From Liquidambar formosana (lineage: Eukaryota; Streptophyta; Magnoliopsida; Saxifragales; Altingiaceae), in assembly GCA_039720395.1 (NCBI GenBank), contig CM077829.1, positions 26,373,842 to 26,437,841 on the forward strand: DNA of 64,000 nt, in the 5' to 3' direction. A model generated the notes under the pieces. The model was not told the DNA's origin and did no database searches. It worked only from the letters and a program-made list of their open reading frames with translations. This document shows, piece by piece, positions 39,844 through 52,332 of this stretch. The first letter of the stretch is position 1, and every line of letters starts with the position of its first letter. A program made the translations under genes and the position numbers.

Positions 39844-40594
39844 ATGGAGGCTCTAGAAAAATTTTTAGGAGGGTTTTTGGGAGTTATGAGTGCTGAAGAA
39901 AAATCTTACTTCAAGTGCTTTGGCTTGGATCCATTGCTCTCCTTGAGGCATGTGAAGCTTGAAACGAACCTCCTAACTACTGCTACATATTTCTGGGATC
40001 CCCAAATTCATGTGTTCCACTTTAACTACGAAGAACTGTGCCCAACCATGGAGGAATTTTGTGCATTGTATGGGGTTTCACCGGTAGGTCCTTTCATTCT
40101 CCCTACTCCTCGCCTAAGCTTTCTTACTTCTTTCTCTAACTTCCTTGGGATTCACCAACAATATGCCTCTATGTTTGTAAAAGACCATATGGTAGACTTG
40201 ATGAAATTGGCAACCTCTTTCTTGGCCTATGATAGTAAAGGTATTCTGAAATTTACCTTTCCTATTAAGCATGCACTTGCCTTTTGCCTTATTAGTTGTT
40301 TCCTTATTTCAACTAGTACTCCACATGTTCCCATACAAATTTGTGAGTTGATTCCTTTCCTTACCAAGGGCCATAGCTTGATTCCCATGGTACTAGCTAA
40401 AACCTTGAATAGCTTGGATAAAGTCCATGAGGACCCAAAGGTTCCTTTAGGAGGTAGCCCCATTCTGCTGCAAATGTGGTTGCTTGAAAGACTGAAGTTC
40501 TTATCACCCATTATCATTACACCGTACAAGCCCCAGTATTACTGCCTTCGCCGCATTGAACTACCTGGGCAATTTTCATTGAGGGATTGGCTAG
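39844..40594 (+). pseudogene. E5 antisense gene B, 5' part, cut by E6
   Basis: The frame stays open for 250 codons with no stop until the E6 LTR at 40595. It begins MEALEKFLGGF, has the PMD region YFWDP..HVFHFNYEELCPTMEEFCALYGVSP, and breaks off after FSLRDWL. It is very close to E1 gene B and has none of that copy's stops, so it may have been intact when E6 landed. The rest of the gene is outside the window. Confidence 0.9.
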
Positions 40595-43500
40595 TGTGAA
40601 CCACGGGTTTCGATCCGGAGAAGGAAGAAGGAAAGAGAACCCTTCTTTTAAAAAGACTTGTAGAGATTTAAATTAATAAAAATCTGGTTTTTAAAAGGTT
40701 CACAAAAACAAAACAAACAAGGAGTCGCCACCTCATTTTTTAAGGAAAAAAGGAAAACCTTTGAAAACAAACCACATGACTCCGATTAAGGAAAAGCAGG
40801 TCTATCAAAACAAGAGAGGATTCGGAGACTAAGTTACGATGTGGGAAGGTTCTAGGAAACATCCTATAGGCACCCACATCACCCCAAAATGGGTCTCTTA
40901 ATTTATATGGGCTATTTCAATCACTTCCTAATTAGTCACCATGCATATGCAAAGAATCATCCATAAACCAATTGCATTCATCCATGAAGATTCATAAAGC
41001 AATAAACATCCATAAAGCATGTAAACATCCATGAACAAGTATGAGAGATATGGAAAGCAAGTAAGAGATAGAGAGAATGAGCAAACAAGTCCATCCTATC
41101 CACTAGCAAATATGTGATGAATAAATGAGCAAGCAAACAAATCCATCCTATCCACTAACAAATATGTGATGGATAAATGTATAAGCATGGGTCCATCCTA
41201 CTCCTCTAGCATATATGTGATGGACAAATGGGTAGAAAGAAAGAAAAGAAAAAGAAAAACCTAGGATACTTAGTATCCTAGGGCGGACTTGAACATCAAA
41301 TGAGCGCCTACGTACCTTACATACAAAGATGTAAGGATCAAAGTCCACGTAGTTCGATTGAGAAGGGGTATCTCCCTTTACAATGAACTAAAAACCCTAA
41401 GTTTCCATTAAAAGGAAAGAAGAGTTTTAAAAGAAGAAGAGTTTCCAAAAAAGGAATTTGAGAAAAGATAGAATTTGAAAAGAGATAGAACTCTTATCCA
41501 AAAAGAAGTTTGAAAGAAGTAGAATTCTAAAAGAGATAGAACTCTAATTAAAACAGAATTTTAAGAGAGTTGGAAACTTAGGACTTCTAATCCAAAGTAA
41601 AGACAATAACCCAAGGGGGGAGAAGAGAACAACTCACACAATACTCACCATGAACCACTTACCATATGCAAATTATCCCGAAACATCGAGAAAACATCAA
41701 TTAATCACCCTATGTATTCTATAGGGCAATTATTAAGCTCGAACCAACCATATTCATGCTCAAATCATCATTAGAAGACCTAAATCAAATCTGGACAGAA
41801 TACTAAACATGCATGTAATGACTTAAAACTCATGCAAATAACAAAAATCAAAAGAAAGACACAATCCTAATATGCTCCTATATGCTCTAAACACCCTAAC
41901 ATGCACAAAACTATCAAAAACATGCTAAATAGGCATTACCATGATGAAAATATCATATGAAAATCCTAAACATGAAAAGAAAATCTAACATGATGCCTTA
42001 AGTAAGTACTTTATGTAAGAATGTGAAATAACCATCCTTACGGCGAGCTTTCTTAAATAAAACTATCTGGAGATAATTTTACGTAGAAATCACTCCGTAT
42101 GAATGGTTTCTTCACATATCCTACGTAAAATATATATCTAAGAATGCAAAGAAACTCACAGCGCACTTAAACACACTCCAGAAAGCACCCATGCACAACC
42201 TCACCCTCTAAGGACGATAATTGTCCTCGAAAAGGATAATCATCCATACACGTATGAAGACGAGGCTTACACAGCAAGTGTCCTATACAAAAGATGCTTA
42301 AAATCATGCATATAATTGAACCATGAAGAGAAAACGTCATAAACACATCAATTGATTTTTCATGCAAAACGTACCTCTATCCTTAAGAGAGACACTATCC
42401 TAACAGCAAGCAATTCACAATCCTAATCCACTAACATGCATTCTCATCATATTTGAATCATATACACTCTAAAATATAGAGTATATATGATTCCTAAATC
42501 AAATCTAAGTCATAACTATGCAGAGAATGGAGTAGAAGAAGAAGGAATCATAAACGGATGCAAAGAAAACTCACAACAAAGCAAGGGTCTTCGCTACATT
42601 CTCCCTTCTCTTTGGCTTGGTTCCCTTCTAGTTCTCCTTTGAAATTGCAGAAGAAAGCCTCCTCCAAGTGATATAGGTGTGTGCAAACTCATGGTCCCTC
42701 TTTCTCTTATAAGTATGAAGTGTCAAAAGTCACTAAAAGTCCTTTATGCTGATGAATGAGCCTCTATTTATAACCAACCAACCATATGAACCAATGGTTG
42801 AGATTAATTCACCATAAAATCAATCTAGGGCTGTAATTAAATCCCATGAATGTTAAACAACTCAAAACCACCTCCCAATAAGCTTAGAAGTCCTTTAGAA
42901 GGCTGAAATTCGGAGTGGTAGAGTCCCATTTCGTCAAAAATTCAAAAAGAGAAAATTTAGGATGGAGCTCTCGGGTGACCGGTTGGGGTGAACCGGTCCA
43001 ACCGGTTGAGCCCAACCGGTCACCCGAGAAGAATCCAAAAATTTTAGAATTCTAGCTCGGTTTGGACTCCGAACTTCAAACGGACACAAATTCTTCATTT
43101 TAACTCCGATTTGAGTGATTCAAAAACCAAAATTTCAAGGATTCAATGTAGAATAAGCCTAGAATATTCTTGAACCAAGAATCCCTAACCACGATCCGGT
43201 GGCTGGGTTTTCATTGTTGGGAATCGAACAAAAGGGAAAAATACAAAGGCGGAATTTAAAAAATTTTCCCTATGATTCCCAATCCCATGAATCTAACTAT
43301 GCATAACACAAAATCAAACCCTAACTACAAAGAGGGTTAGAACACTTACAGAATTTTTGTCTTCTCCTTTTTGCTCCAAGCTTTGATTCCGGACAGCGGT
43401 GAATGAGCAGCCCAAGTGTGCTGCCTCCAACGGTATCCACACCTAGCTAGAGCTTCAAGTCCTTTCCTTCTTTCCCATGTTGTTGCTAGAGTAGGAGAAG

Positions 43501-45320
43501 AAAGGAGAGAGAGAGAGGGAGGCTGGAAATTCTGGCCAGCCCTTGGTGTCTTCTAAAAAGTTATGATGTCACACATCATAGTGTGACTTAAATAGTCCAC
43601 ACTAAAGGGGCCGGCCCTAGGGGGGAAACCCTTTTAGGGTTTTGTGCAATTTTCCTAAATTACACAATAACCCCTATTGTTTATATCAAATACAAACATG
43701 GCCTCAAAGAACTATTCTTTATGCACTCATACCCTTTCTCTCATAGACTTAAAAGCTCATCTTGCATGATCAGTGTGTGACCCATTGGGTTCACATCATC
43801 AAGTAGTAGGAATAGCACAAGATGTGCACAATGGAACTCTTTCCATTTAGGGTTTAATTGGAACTCCTTCCAATTCCCTAATTGATTATAACTCACTTAT
43901 ATCAATTAGGGCTTCTACTAACCATGAGTAACACCTAGCATATGGCTCATGGTGTGGTCCTTAATGAGGTGAATAGTCATTTACAAAGAACCCTTCTGTT
44001 ATAGTTTATAGGTTACAATTGCATCCTTCCTTCAACACAATGTCTCCAATTGAACTAATAGGACATGGAAGTCTATCAAGTCCTTAGTTCAATTACTTTA
44101 TACTCATTCATAGATATCAACTCATTGATGAACTCATGAAACTCTTTTCATATTCATCCTACCATGGCCATGGATTTAATGAGTTATATTATGAATGCTA
44201 TATGAGACATTCTCTCTCTTTTTCCTAAAAGTGATGGATCCCTTGTTGATCACTCACATGCCTTCATACACATAGCAGTAGGGCCAATGAACACCTTTGC
44301 AGACCCCTGAATAGGATCTGCACTTAGTGTTATCAAACTTCTAAAGCTACATGCATAAGGCAACTATGGTGTCTCAGGTCTAAGGATTACTTGTACCACT
44401 ATAACAATGAGAAACTGATTGACAGGTAGGATAAAACTCCATTCAGTTTATCTCATATCTTTGGTCACATTCAGTGTACCTATTCTCGCAATAGGCACCC
44501 ACTTGTTGGTTGTAGTGTCTCCACACAAATAGCTTGAGACTAGCTATCCTCCTATAGAGTCAGCCTAACAAGTGCTAGTCCTATGGTTCATTACTGTCCA
44601 TCATAGTGAACCTTCAACTAGGAATGCTTTAGGAGTTTAGTACAAAGATATATCTATAGTCTCAAAATTACAACTCTTTGTAATTCCATATTCTCAACTC
44701 TAACTCCATGGACATATTGTGTAAATATAAATAATGCATATAAACATAATAGAATAAGCCCTTTTATTAAATCAATAATAAATGTGACATACATAAATGA
44801 AATCAAATGATTGTTCCTAATCCCTAAACATTCATCTCTATGATTGGCTCTAGGGCATAATCCTAACATTCATGAGGCGATTACCCGAAAAAAAGTCAAT
44901 TAAGCATAGGATAATGTGGTGAACCAATCCTAAACCTATCAATAAAATAAATTGGCACTTCAATTAGACTCATTTCATCATTCTAAGGTCAATGGAACAC
45001 TCTGGAACAAATTTGGAAGTCAATTGGAAGGTATACGAAGTAAAAGATGAAATTGCCTTTCAAGTCGCAAAAGTTCTAATTAGCTATCCAAACCTATCTG
45101 GAATTGAACCAAATTTGACACACATATCTAAAATGACCCTAGAAACTAAATGCAAGTGATGGGACTCAACAAAGAGACAAAAATATGTATGCACTGATGA
45201 CCTATTCTCCTAAGGCTTAAAAGGGCAAAATTGTCCTTTAAGGCTTAGGGACTCCTAAATGCTTCTAAACCTAACCAAATGCTATCATGAACTTATGGGG
45301 ATGAAAATGGGGTGTCTACA
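40595..45320 (-). mobile_element. E6 3' LTR (T2), with solo copia LTR inside
   Basis: On the minus strand it runs TGTAGACACCCC...GGTTCACA. Without the copia insertion it is about 3067 bp. The T2-type GC dyad (42970-43028) lies 198 bases from TATAAATA (minus strand, 42772). The leader stem-loop is at 40838-40880 with arms GATGTGGG/CCCACATC. It interrupts E5 gene B. Confidence 0.92.
43215..44868 (-). mobile_element. Solo copia LTR, TSD TTCAT
   Basis: This 1654-bp LTR matches those of the copia element at 22229-34731. It is flanked by TTCAT at 43210-43214 and 44869-44873. The uninterrupted target is visible in X near 12335-12345, which confirms the insertion. Confidence 0.95.
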
Positions 45321-46260
45321 GATGCCCCTCATTGGTGGAGTTTGCTTCGCAAGCGACACCAATGTTAGAAAAGACAACCCATTTTCACAAGAAAAGGGCA
45401 AGGAACCAAAGCTTGAACTTCAACAGTGACTACTGAGGATGTTCATGACTGCTATAATGTACACTTGTACAAAATAGGAGGGTTGTGTGTGACTATGAAA
45501 GTCATTTAAACACATGGTACTATCATATGCCTATTCTTTCTAATAGGGGAACATATGCTTCTATAATGTACGCTCATTCTTTATAATGAGGACACGCACA
45601 AGATAGGGGGCGTGTGTGACCACAAGAGTCGTTTAAACACACCATGCTTACTAAACAAAATCATGAAACTTTAATTTTAACAACTCTGTTAAAATTAAGT
45701 GAGGGCAATCCATTCATTGTGCTATAATTTCCTCAAGAAATAAATAGCAATGCAAAGCAATTCATGTATGTGACTCAAAGAGCCATTTAAACATACTATC
45801 ACAAACACTTCTATCCAAGCAATCATAGGCTTTATCTTAACAATCTTTGTTAAGATTAAGCAAAGCAAATATTCCAATTGTGCTATAATTCCCTCAAGAA
45901 ATTAATAGCAATGCAAAACAATCCATGTATGTGACTCAAAGAGTCATTTAAACATACTTCCAAAACCAATTCCAAATTAAGTATTCATACGCTTTATTTT
46001 AACAATCTTTGTTAAAATTAAGCAAAGCACACATTCCAATCATGCTCTAATCTCCTCAAGAAATTAATAGCAATTTTGATTTATCATAAAGAATTAAGAA
46101 ATAACAATTTCATAATCCTTACAAGGCATCCCAAGCATTCAACAACTCATCATCCAATTAACAAAGCTTTATTTTAATCCTCGGATTAAAAATAAGCAAG
46201 AACACTCAATCAATTCCAACGTGCTATAATTTCCTCAAGAAATAAATAGCAATAGCAATT
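45321..46260 (-). repeat. E6 pre-PPT hairpin and T2 tandem repeats
   Basis: The hairpin at 45330-45364 (outer arms CATTGGTG/CACCAATG, perfect) is followed by four to five repeats of about 180 bases. Each has CTATAATTTCCTCAAGAAAT, a TTAACA/TGTTAA inverted repeat and TGACT/AGTCA-type hairpins. It matches X at 11157-11845. Confidence 0.85.
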
Positions 46261-46550
46261 CATTAAAAAAAAAATCAAGGAATATAAAATTCCATAGTTC
46301 CAAACAAATATTATAAGCATTATCCTTCCATCATCCAAAGATAAAGCCCTTTAACAAAGCGGGCTTGCAAATACCACCATGAGTGCACTAATAATTCAAT
46401 TAATGACTAATCACTCATCATTTCATTCATTTCAAATCATTCACATCAGGTTCTAGGCCTTTCAAGAGAGATTTCATCAAAAAATCAAGCAAAAAGGGGC
46501 CCGGTTAAGCGAATTTGTGCGAAAATTGCACAAAACGAAAAAACCGAATT

Positions 46551-46672
46551 GGGGGACCGGTTGGACCGAACCGGTTGGACTAGTTGGTGAACCGGTTGGA
46601 CCGGTTGGGGCCAACCGGTCACCCGAGAGTGATATTTTTCTGCGGCATTTTTTTGGTGTTTTGGCTATAAAG
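46551..46672 (+). promoter_or_regulatory. E6 gene A promoter: T2-type dyad and TATA
   Basis: The block at 46551-46627 is built from repeated ACCGGTT units and ends GGTCACCCGAG. TATAAAG starts at 46666, 39 bases further on. The ATG is at 46917, after a leader of about 220 bases. Confidence 0.65.
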
Positions 46673-46916
46673 TCTTGCACCTTCCTCACTTGTTCATCAT
46701 CCTTTTGCTTGTCTTTGAGAGCTTCTCTCTCTAGAAACCCAAAACCCAACATTCCCAACTCCAAAATACCAAAACTTTGGCATTAAACTTGAATCATTGT
46801 GGTGATTAAACACCAACAACATCACTTTCAAGGAATCAAAACAACCTTTGATTCATCAAATCATCCTTCCCAACTTACTTTTTCAAATCAAACCGATTTT
46901 TTCAAGAACACCCAAC

Positions 46917-49900
46917 ATGAGTTCTTCATCAAATAAATACTCCGATGCCAAGTATCCACATCATTTCCTCAAGAAAACATACAAAGCACCTCATTATGAA
47001 GATCAACCGGATAGCTTGCTCTTGGAACCCAACAATCATCTCTCCTACATCTATTCCATGAATGAGGTAAGATAATTCCCAATTCCTTCAAGTTCATTCT
47101 TATTCTTTCATTTCATTATTTCTTTTTAAATATTTGCTATTCTTATGAATGGAATGCATTGAGTTCTTGCTATTTTGACAACTTTTGGGAGTTTTGCATA
47201 TACAAAGACCTAATTTTCCAACATAGGCATAACTATGCCCACCAAGTGTTTGATAAAATTCCCAAGAGAATAAAATCTTTCTTTTTGCTTTCAAATGGTC
47301 AAGATAATCAAAAGTGAACTCAAGAGCAATCTCTAGAATGCTAACCCATGAATTTTGAAGTTCTTTTCTTTACAAAAAACCTTGTACGCATAACTATGCC
47401 CACTAAGTGTTTGATAAAATTCCCAAGAGAATAAAATCATTCTTTTTGCTTTCAAATGCTCAAAGTTCTTGAATAAACTACCAAAGATATTTTCCAAGAG
47501 GTTTACCTATGAGTTTAGAAACACTTTTCTTTACAAAAATCATGTGGGCATAGCTATACCCATCAAGTGTTTGATAAAATTCTCAAGAGAATAAAATCAT
47601 TCTTTTTCTTTTTAAATGCTCAAAGCTCTTAAACAAAACATCAAAGGTATTCTCTAAGAGGTTTACCCATGAGTTTAGAAATACTTTCTTTACAAAAACC
47701 ATGTGGGCATAGCTATGCCCATTAAGTGTTTGATAAAATTCTCAAGAGAATAAAATCATTCTTTTGCTTTTCAAATGCTCAAGGTTCTTAAACAAAACAT
47801 CAAAGGTATTCTCTAGGAGGTTTACCCATGAGTTTAGAAATACTTTTCTTTACAAAAACCATGTGGGCATAGCTATGCCCATCAAGTGTTTGATAAAATT
47901 CTCAAGAGAATAAAATCATCTTTTTTTCTTTCAAGTGCTTTAACTAACCAAAGGAAAACTCATGATTATTCTTTTGAATGCTAACCTTTGATTTTTGAAA
48001 TACTTTCTTTCTTGCAAAGAACTTTCTTTTCACATGTGTAAACTTTTGAAAAACTTGAAAACCCATAAATTTAAGCATTCTTGAGTTATTCATTAAGCAT
48101 AGCAAATACTCAAAATAACAATTTCCATGATTTCCTTTATTCTTTGTAGCCAAACTTTGAGGACAAGATGAGACATGCCCTTGGAGGAGTCATTGAGTGG
48201 TGGCGCAAAATGGCCACACGGCAACCTGAAACCCAGAAGATTATAGTTAATGCGGGTTTTGGAGACTTTCTGAATACTTTGTGGGTGGAGAAGAGAAACA
48301 GACAAGCTTTGTTGGCCCTTACTAAGTTGTGGTGGGACACCACTAACACATTTCACTTCAATTTTGGGGAAATGACTCTTACCCCAACGAACTTCACTGT
48401 CATTACCGGACTTCGCCTAGGTGGGCGGAGGTTGTCTTACTATGAGAATGCCCACGGGGATCCCCATTATCTCTTGGAACAACTTGGGACCATAGTACTC
48501 GTTCAAAGGGGTGGAGTGCGCAGAACTTGGCTAAAGAATCATTTTGGTGATCAAAGAGAAGAGGATGATGCGGATCCATCTTGTCTTGCCCGAGCTTTTA
48601 TGCTATACATGTTGTCTAGCATATTCTTTGCTAGCTCCGGCGATGTCGCTCCTTTAGGGCATCTTGCTTGCATGGAGGATGTGTGGGAGATGGGCGATTA
48701 CAACTGGGGTAACGCTGCTCTTGCTGTATTGTATAGGTCTATGAGCGACAGATCGCGTGGAGTGAGCACAAACCACTACGGGATGTCCTTTATCTGGGAG
48801 GTAAATCAACCTACAAGCTTCCTTTTCAAAAATGTTTGCAATGAGTACACGTCATTATTTTCTTTTGAAATTCATTTTCTTTTTGAAAACAAATTTGGTA
48901 CTACGAGTACTTGGGGTTTGAGCATCCCGCTCTAATCGACAATGATCCCTCCTGGCCCGTGATGTCCAATTATCACATTGACAATAGGTGTGATTCGGTG
49001 GATAATAAACACGACTATGCCCATGCTAGGGCATTCCTAGCTTGCATTACTACTGACAAGGTAATCCCTAAAACTTTTATCTTTTGAATTCCATCTTCTT
49101 TCAATTCTTTCTCTTAACACCAACTCATGAATTAGGTAGACTAGGATCCATGGGCACAATGGAAATATGCCCTTGAGGAGCAATGCCACAGGTGTGTCGA
49201 CATGACAGAAAAATGGATCCTCCTAGAAGGTCCTATGGGCCGCTACTGGTACCTTGGGGATAGAGTTTGGCACCACGTAAAAGGCAACATCAATGCAGCT
49301 GTAGTTCCTATGGCACCACCTGAAAGCATGAGACATGCCAACTCCTTGCAGGGGTGCGAACTGATAAAAGCTATAAGAGGTAAGGATGCGAGTGACTTCA
49401 TAGCTCCAAATGGGAACTATGAAAGTTTCTGTAGGAGGTATCTGATGCCTCCTAGGGTCGTAGGAGTTCCACCTATAGGGGTAAGTACATACTCAACCCT
49501 ATACATGCTTTACAAGTGTTTCCTAGCTGACTATGTGCAACTCTTTTCAAGGACGGCGAGCTCGTGGTCACCATTCCACAGTGGGTTCAACCTCGGGTGT
49601 GTCAGGAGTGCATATAGATAGTGATGATGAGGGCATGGATAGGGATGCACTGCCCCCTTTACTATGGCCTAAGTGGTCTATTGATCTGTGCCAAGGAGGT
49701 GACATCGTGCCCACGACCATAGCACCTCCTGTGATGGACGAGGTTCCTTAGATAGATCCTAGATATGAGACTGTAAGTTTCAAGGATGACTTGATTCTCT
49801 TAATCCCCAACTATTTATTAGGCACTTCTTACCCAATTTCTCTTCACAGACACCCACCGAGTACACACAAGAACGGATCAATCTCAATGCCAGCTTGAGG

Positions 49901-50171
49901 AGGGACATGATGAGGATGAGCCTAAGCCTATCAAGGCAAGAGGCGTATAGAGCGGGCGAACACACACACCCAATAAGAATAGCTCAAATAAAAAACTTTT
50001 AAAAATCTTTGGTTTTCTCCTTTAAAAAGTGGTACTCACAGCATTTATTTTCTTGGAAACTTGCAGATTGATTCCTTCCCTCAGTACAACCCAATTGTGG
50101 CTCCACCACCTCCTCCACCAATAGAAGAAGCAGAGCCAAGCAAGAGAAGGAAACCACCAAGGAAGTGTTGA
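46917..50171 (+). pseudogene. E6 antisense gene A: seven-exon plant mobile domain protein
   Basis: The exons are 46917-47066, 48150-48800, 48893-49060, 49136-49480, 49551-49772, one starting at 49850, and 50067-50171. Exon 2 is fully open and holds the PMD core (WWDTTNTFHFNFGEMTLTP, YNWGNAALA..YRSMS). The last exon has a proline run and a basic PSKRRKPPRK tail, a likely nuclear signal. The copy is broken: the acceptors before exons 3 and 5 read AA instead of AG, exon 4 has TAG as its third codon (TGG in E1 and E7), exon 5 has TAG near 49750, and the exon 6 donor is not evident. Exon lengths match E1 and E7 closely. The function is not known. Confidence 0.86.
47230..47940 (+). repeat. Tandem repeat in intron 1 of E6 gene A
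   Basis: Five units of about 160 bases each carry CCAAGTGTTTGATAAAAT or a close variant (near 47237, 47398, 47558, 47717 and 47878). The same motif occurs twice in intron 1 of E7 and once in E1. Read in frame it resembles part of a PPR motif (AHQVFDKIPKR). Confidence 0.75.
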
Positions 50172-50461
50172 AGACACTTATTTTAAATTTAGGAAACTCA
50201 ATTTAAGCATCTAGAAACTCTTAACTTGTGAAATCCTTGTATTAAACCTATGTGGGCATTTATGTTATCTTTCAAGTTCTTTCTTTTAAAACCAAGTTCA
50301 TGCATTCCCCACCTTTGAATTAAGATATCTATCTCTTGTTGGTTGAATTTCATGACTCTTGACACAAATTTGAGTCAATTTGGGCTCAAAATGGTCAAAA
50401 TTGGCCTTCCGGAGCATACAGGGGTCATAGGTGGTCAAAACCGAGAATCGAGAAAAACAGC

Positions 50462-50614
50462 CTCGAGTGACCGGTTCGGTCCAACCGGTTGGACCGGTTG
50501 GCCCCAACCGGTCTCCCGAGCGGTTTCGCTGTTTACAAGTTTTTGCGACTTTTTACGCTTTTTTCAACTTCTAAGCCTTCTAGGACTCAAACTTGAGCCA
50601 AAGGCCTATAAAAA
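50462..50614 (+). promoter_or_regulatory. E6 gene B promoter: T2-type dyad and TATA
   Basis: The block at 50462-50520 has ends CTCGAGTGACC and GGTCTCCCGAG with ACCGGTTGG units inside. TATAAAAA starts at 50607, 87 bases from the block and 57 before the ATG. Confidence 0.7.
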
Positions 50615-50663
50615 CACCCCCCCACATGTTCATAAACCATTATTATTCATTCAATATCAATTC

Positions 50664-51929
50664 ATGGAGACTTTTGATAGCTTTTTGACACTCTGTTTCA
50701 GCAACATGTGTAAGGAAGACAAAAGCGTTTTCAAGAGTTATGGCTTGGACGCGCTCTATTCCCTCGTTAAAGTCAAGGTAAGTTGGACTATGCTCTATGC
50801 TTCTACATACTTTTGGGATCCCGAGCTTCATGTTTTCCATTTCCATCGCAATGAAATTTGCCCCACCCATAAGGAATTTTGTGCGCTGTTCAGAGTGCAA
50901 CCATCAGGACCTTTCATCCTTCCATACCTTCGACAAGGTTATGTTTCTTCTTTTGCTTCTCTTCTAGAAATCTCTACCCACGATGCTATGGCCTTCATAA
51001 AAGATAACATGGTAGATTTGAACAAGCTAGCAACGTCTTTCTTGCCCCTTGGGAGGTCATATGGGCTGCCTTTGTCTCGAACGCGTCAGCACGCCTTAGC
51101 TTTCTGCTTGATTGGGCGGTTTCTCATCACCAATGGTACGTTGTTTGTCCCAATTGAAATTTGTGAGCTCGTAACTCCTCTTTCTAAGTCCCGAAACATA
51201 ATTCCAATGGTTCTAGTGGAAACTCTCAGTGGACTAGACAAGGTACAGGATCAGTTTGAAGCGAATTTTGAGGGCAGCCCCCTCCTTCCCTATATGTGGT
51301 TGCTAGAGAGGTTAAACCTCTTGCCACTTCCTAGTGTTGTAAATTATGAGCCTCAGCACTTCCGTCTGCATGTTCCTAAATTCCCACTAGATGCTTCTCC
51401 TGACGAATGGCTTGGCATGCTGTACCACACCTCATGGCGATCTATCCGTCGGCACGTGCCTCACTAGAAGTGCGATGAAAAGGTACTCCTGCGAACTGTA
51501 GGCTATACACTTGTCAAGTTGATGGGCTTGAAAGCAACTTCTTTTTACTGGCCATCTCGAATCCTTCGGCAATTTGGTGCAGTTCAATTAATTCCAAACA
51601 ATCAAGCAAGTACCACCCAGACAAATTTAAATCAGCTTCACTCCGTTCAACCCATTTCTCAGTCTCTAGTTAAATGGATGGAGGATAGATGGAATGGTTG
51701 GAACTCTGCTACCCTAGTTCCAAACACTAATGGACCTTATGAGCTTAGCAAGGAATACAAGAAGTGGTTACCTAAAGACACTAGTCCCAAAGAAACAACA
51801 ATGAGGGCTCAAGTAGCTGAGTTTATTAGGATTTCTCCACTGGGGGGTGAAAAGAGGCCAAGAAAGGACGACACCAAAGCGAACAAGACTACTGGAACAA
51901 AGAAGACTTCTCAGAGAGCAAGGAATTAG
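50664..51929 (+). pseudogene. E6 antisense gene B: plant mobile domain protein
   Basis: One frame of 422 codons has a single premature TAG at 51465-51467, where E1 has TGG. The PMD region (YFWDPELHVFHF..NEICPTHKEFCALF) lies near residues 50-80, IEICELVTPLSKSRNIIPMVL near 170, SFYWPSRILRQFG near 291, and a basic tail (EKRPRKDD..TKKTSQRARN) ends the protein. The open frame extends upstream of 50664, but the TATA at 50607 and the match to E5 and E7 fix this ATG. It is about half-identical to T1 gene B by eye, with the same length. The function is not known. Confidence 0.87.
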
Positions 51930-52332
51930 CAACCCTTTTGAATTTTAAGCATGTTAAGCACAATAATAGTCCTTTGAGACTTGCAATTATTACAAATAAA
52001 ACTATTATCAATTTCTCTAGTTTTGAATGAATTGCCATCAAACAATTAACCTTGATTTATGAATTGCTTTATACATTGCCATGCCCCTTGTTTACTTTCC
52101 TTTTTCTCAATTGGACCGCACCCAAGGTAACTTTATGGGCTGCCTATGTATCTCCATCATATTTGTAAATATTTTCTTCTCTTTTTTTCTTCTTTCTTTT
52201 TCTTCTTTCTTTTCTTTTTTTTTTTTTTTTTTTTTTTCCTTTTTCTTTTTTGAATGATGGAGAATCAGGCCCTCGTAGTTCATGCTTTTCTTTTGCTTAG
52301 GCCACCCTTACGAGTTTTCAACCTATCAAGCT
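51930..52332. other. E6 spacer between gene B and pol, with T-rich tract
   Basis: This is the counterpart of 1293-1655. It holds a T-rich tract at about 52175-52250 and conserved flanks (CACCCAAGGTAACTTTATGG near 52122; GGAGAATCAGGCCCTCGTAG near 52260). The two genes converge here. Confidence 0.7.

Noticed and set aside
46477..46786. ORFs on both strands over the T2 dyad with Pro-Thr-Gly repeats
   Set aside because: They are produced by the repeated ACCGGTTGG units of the promoter block.
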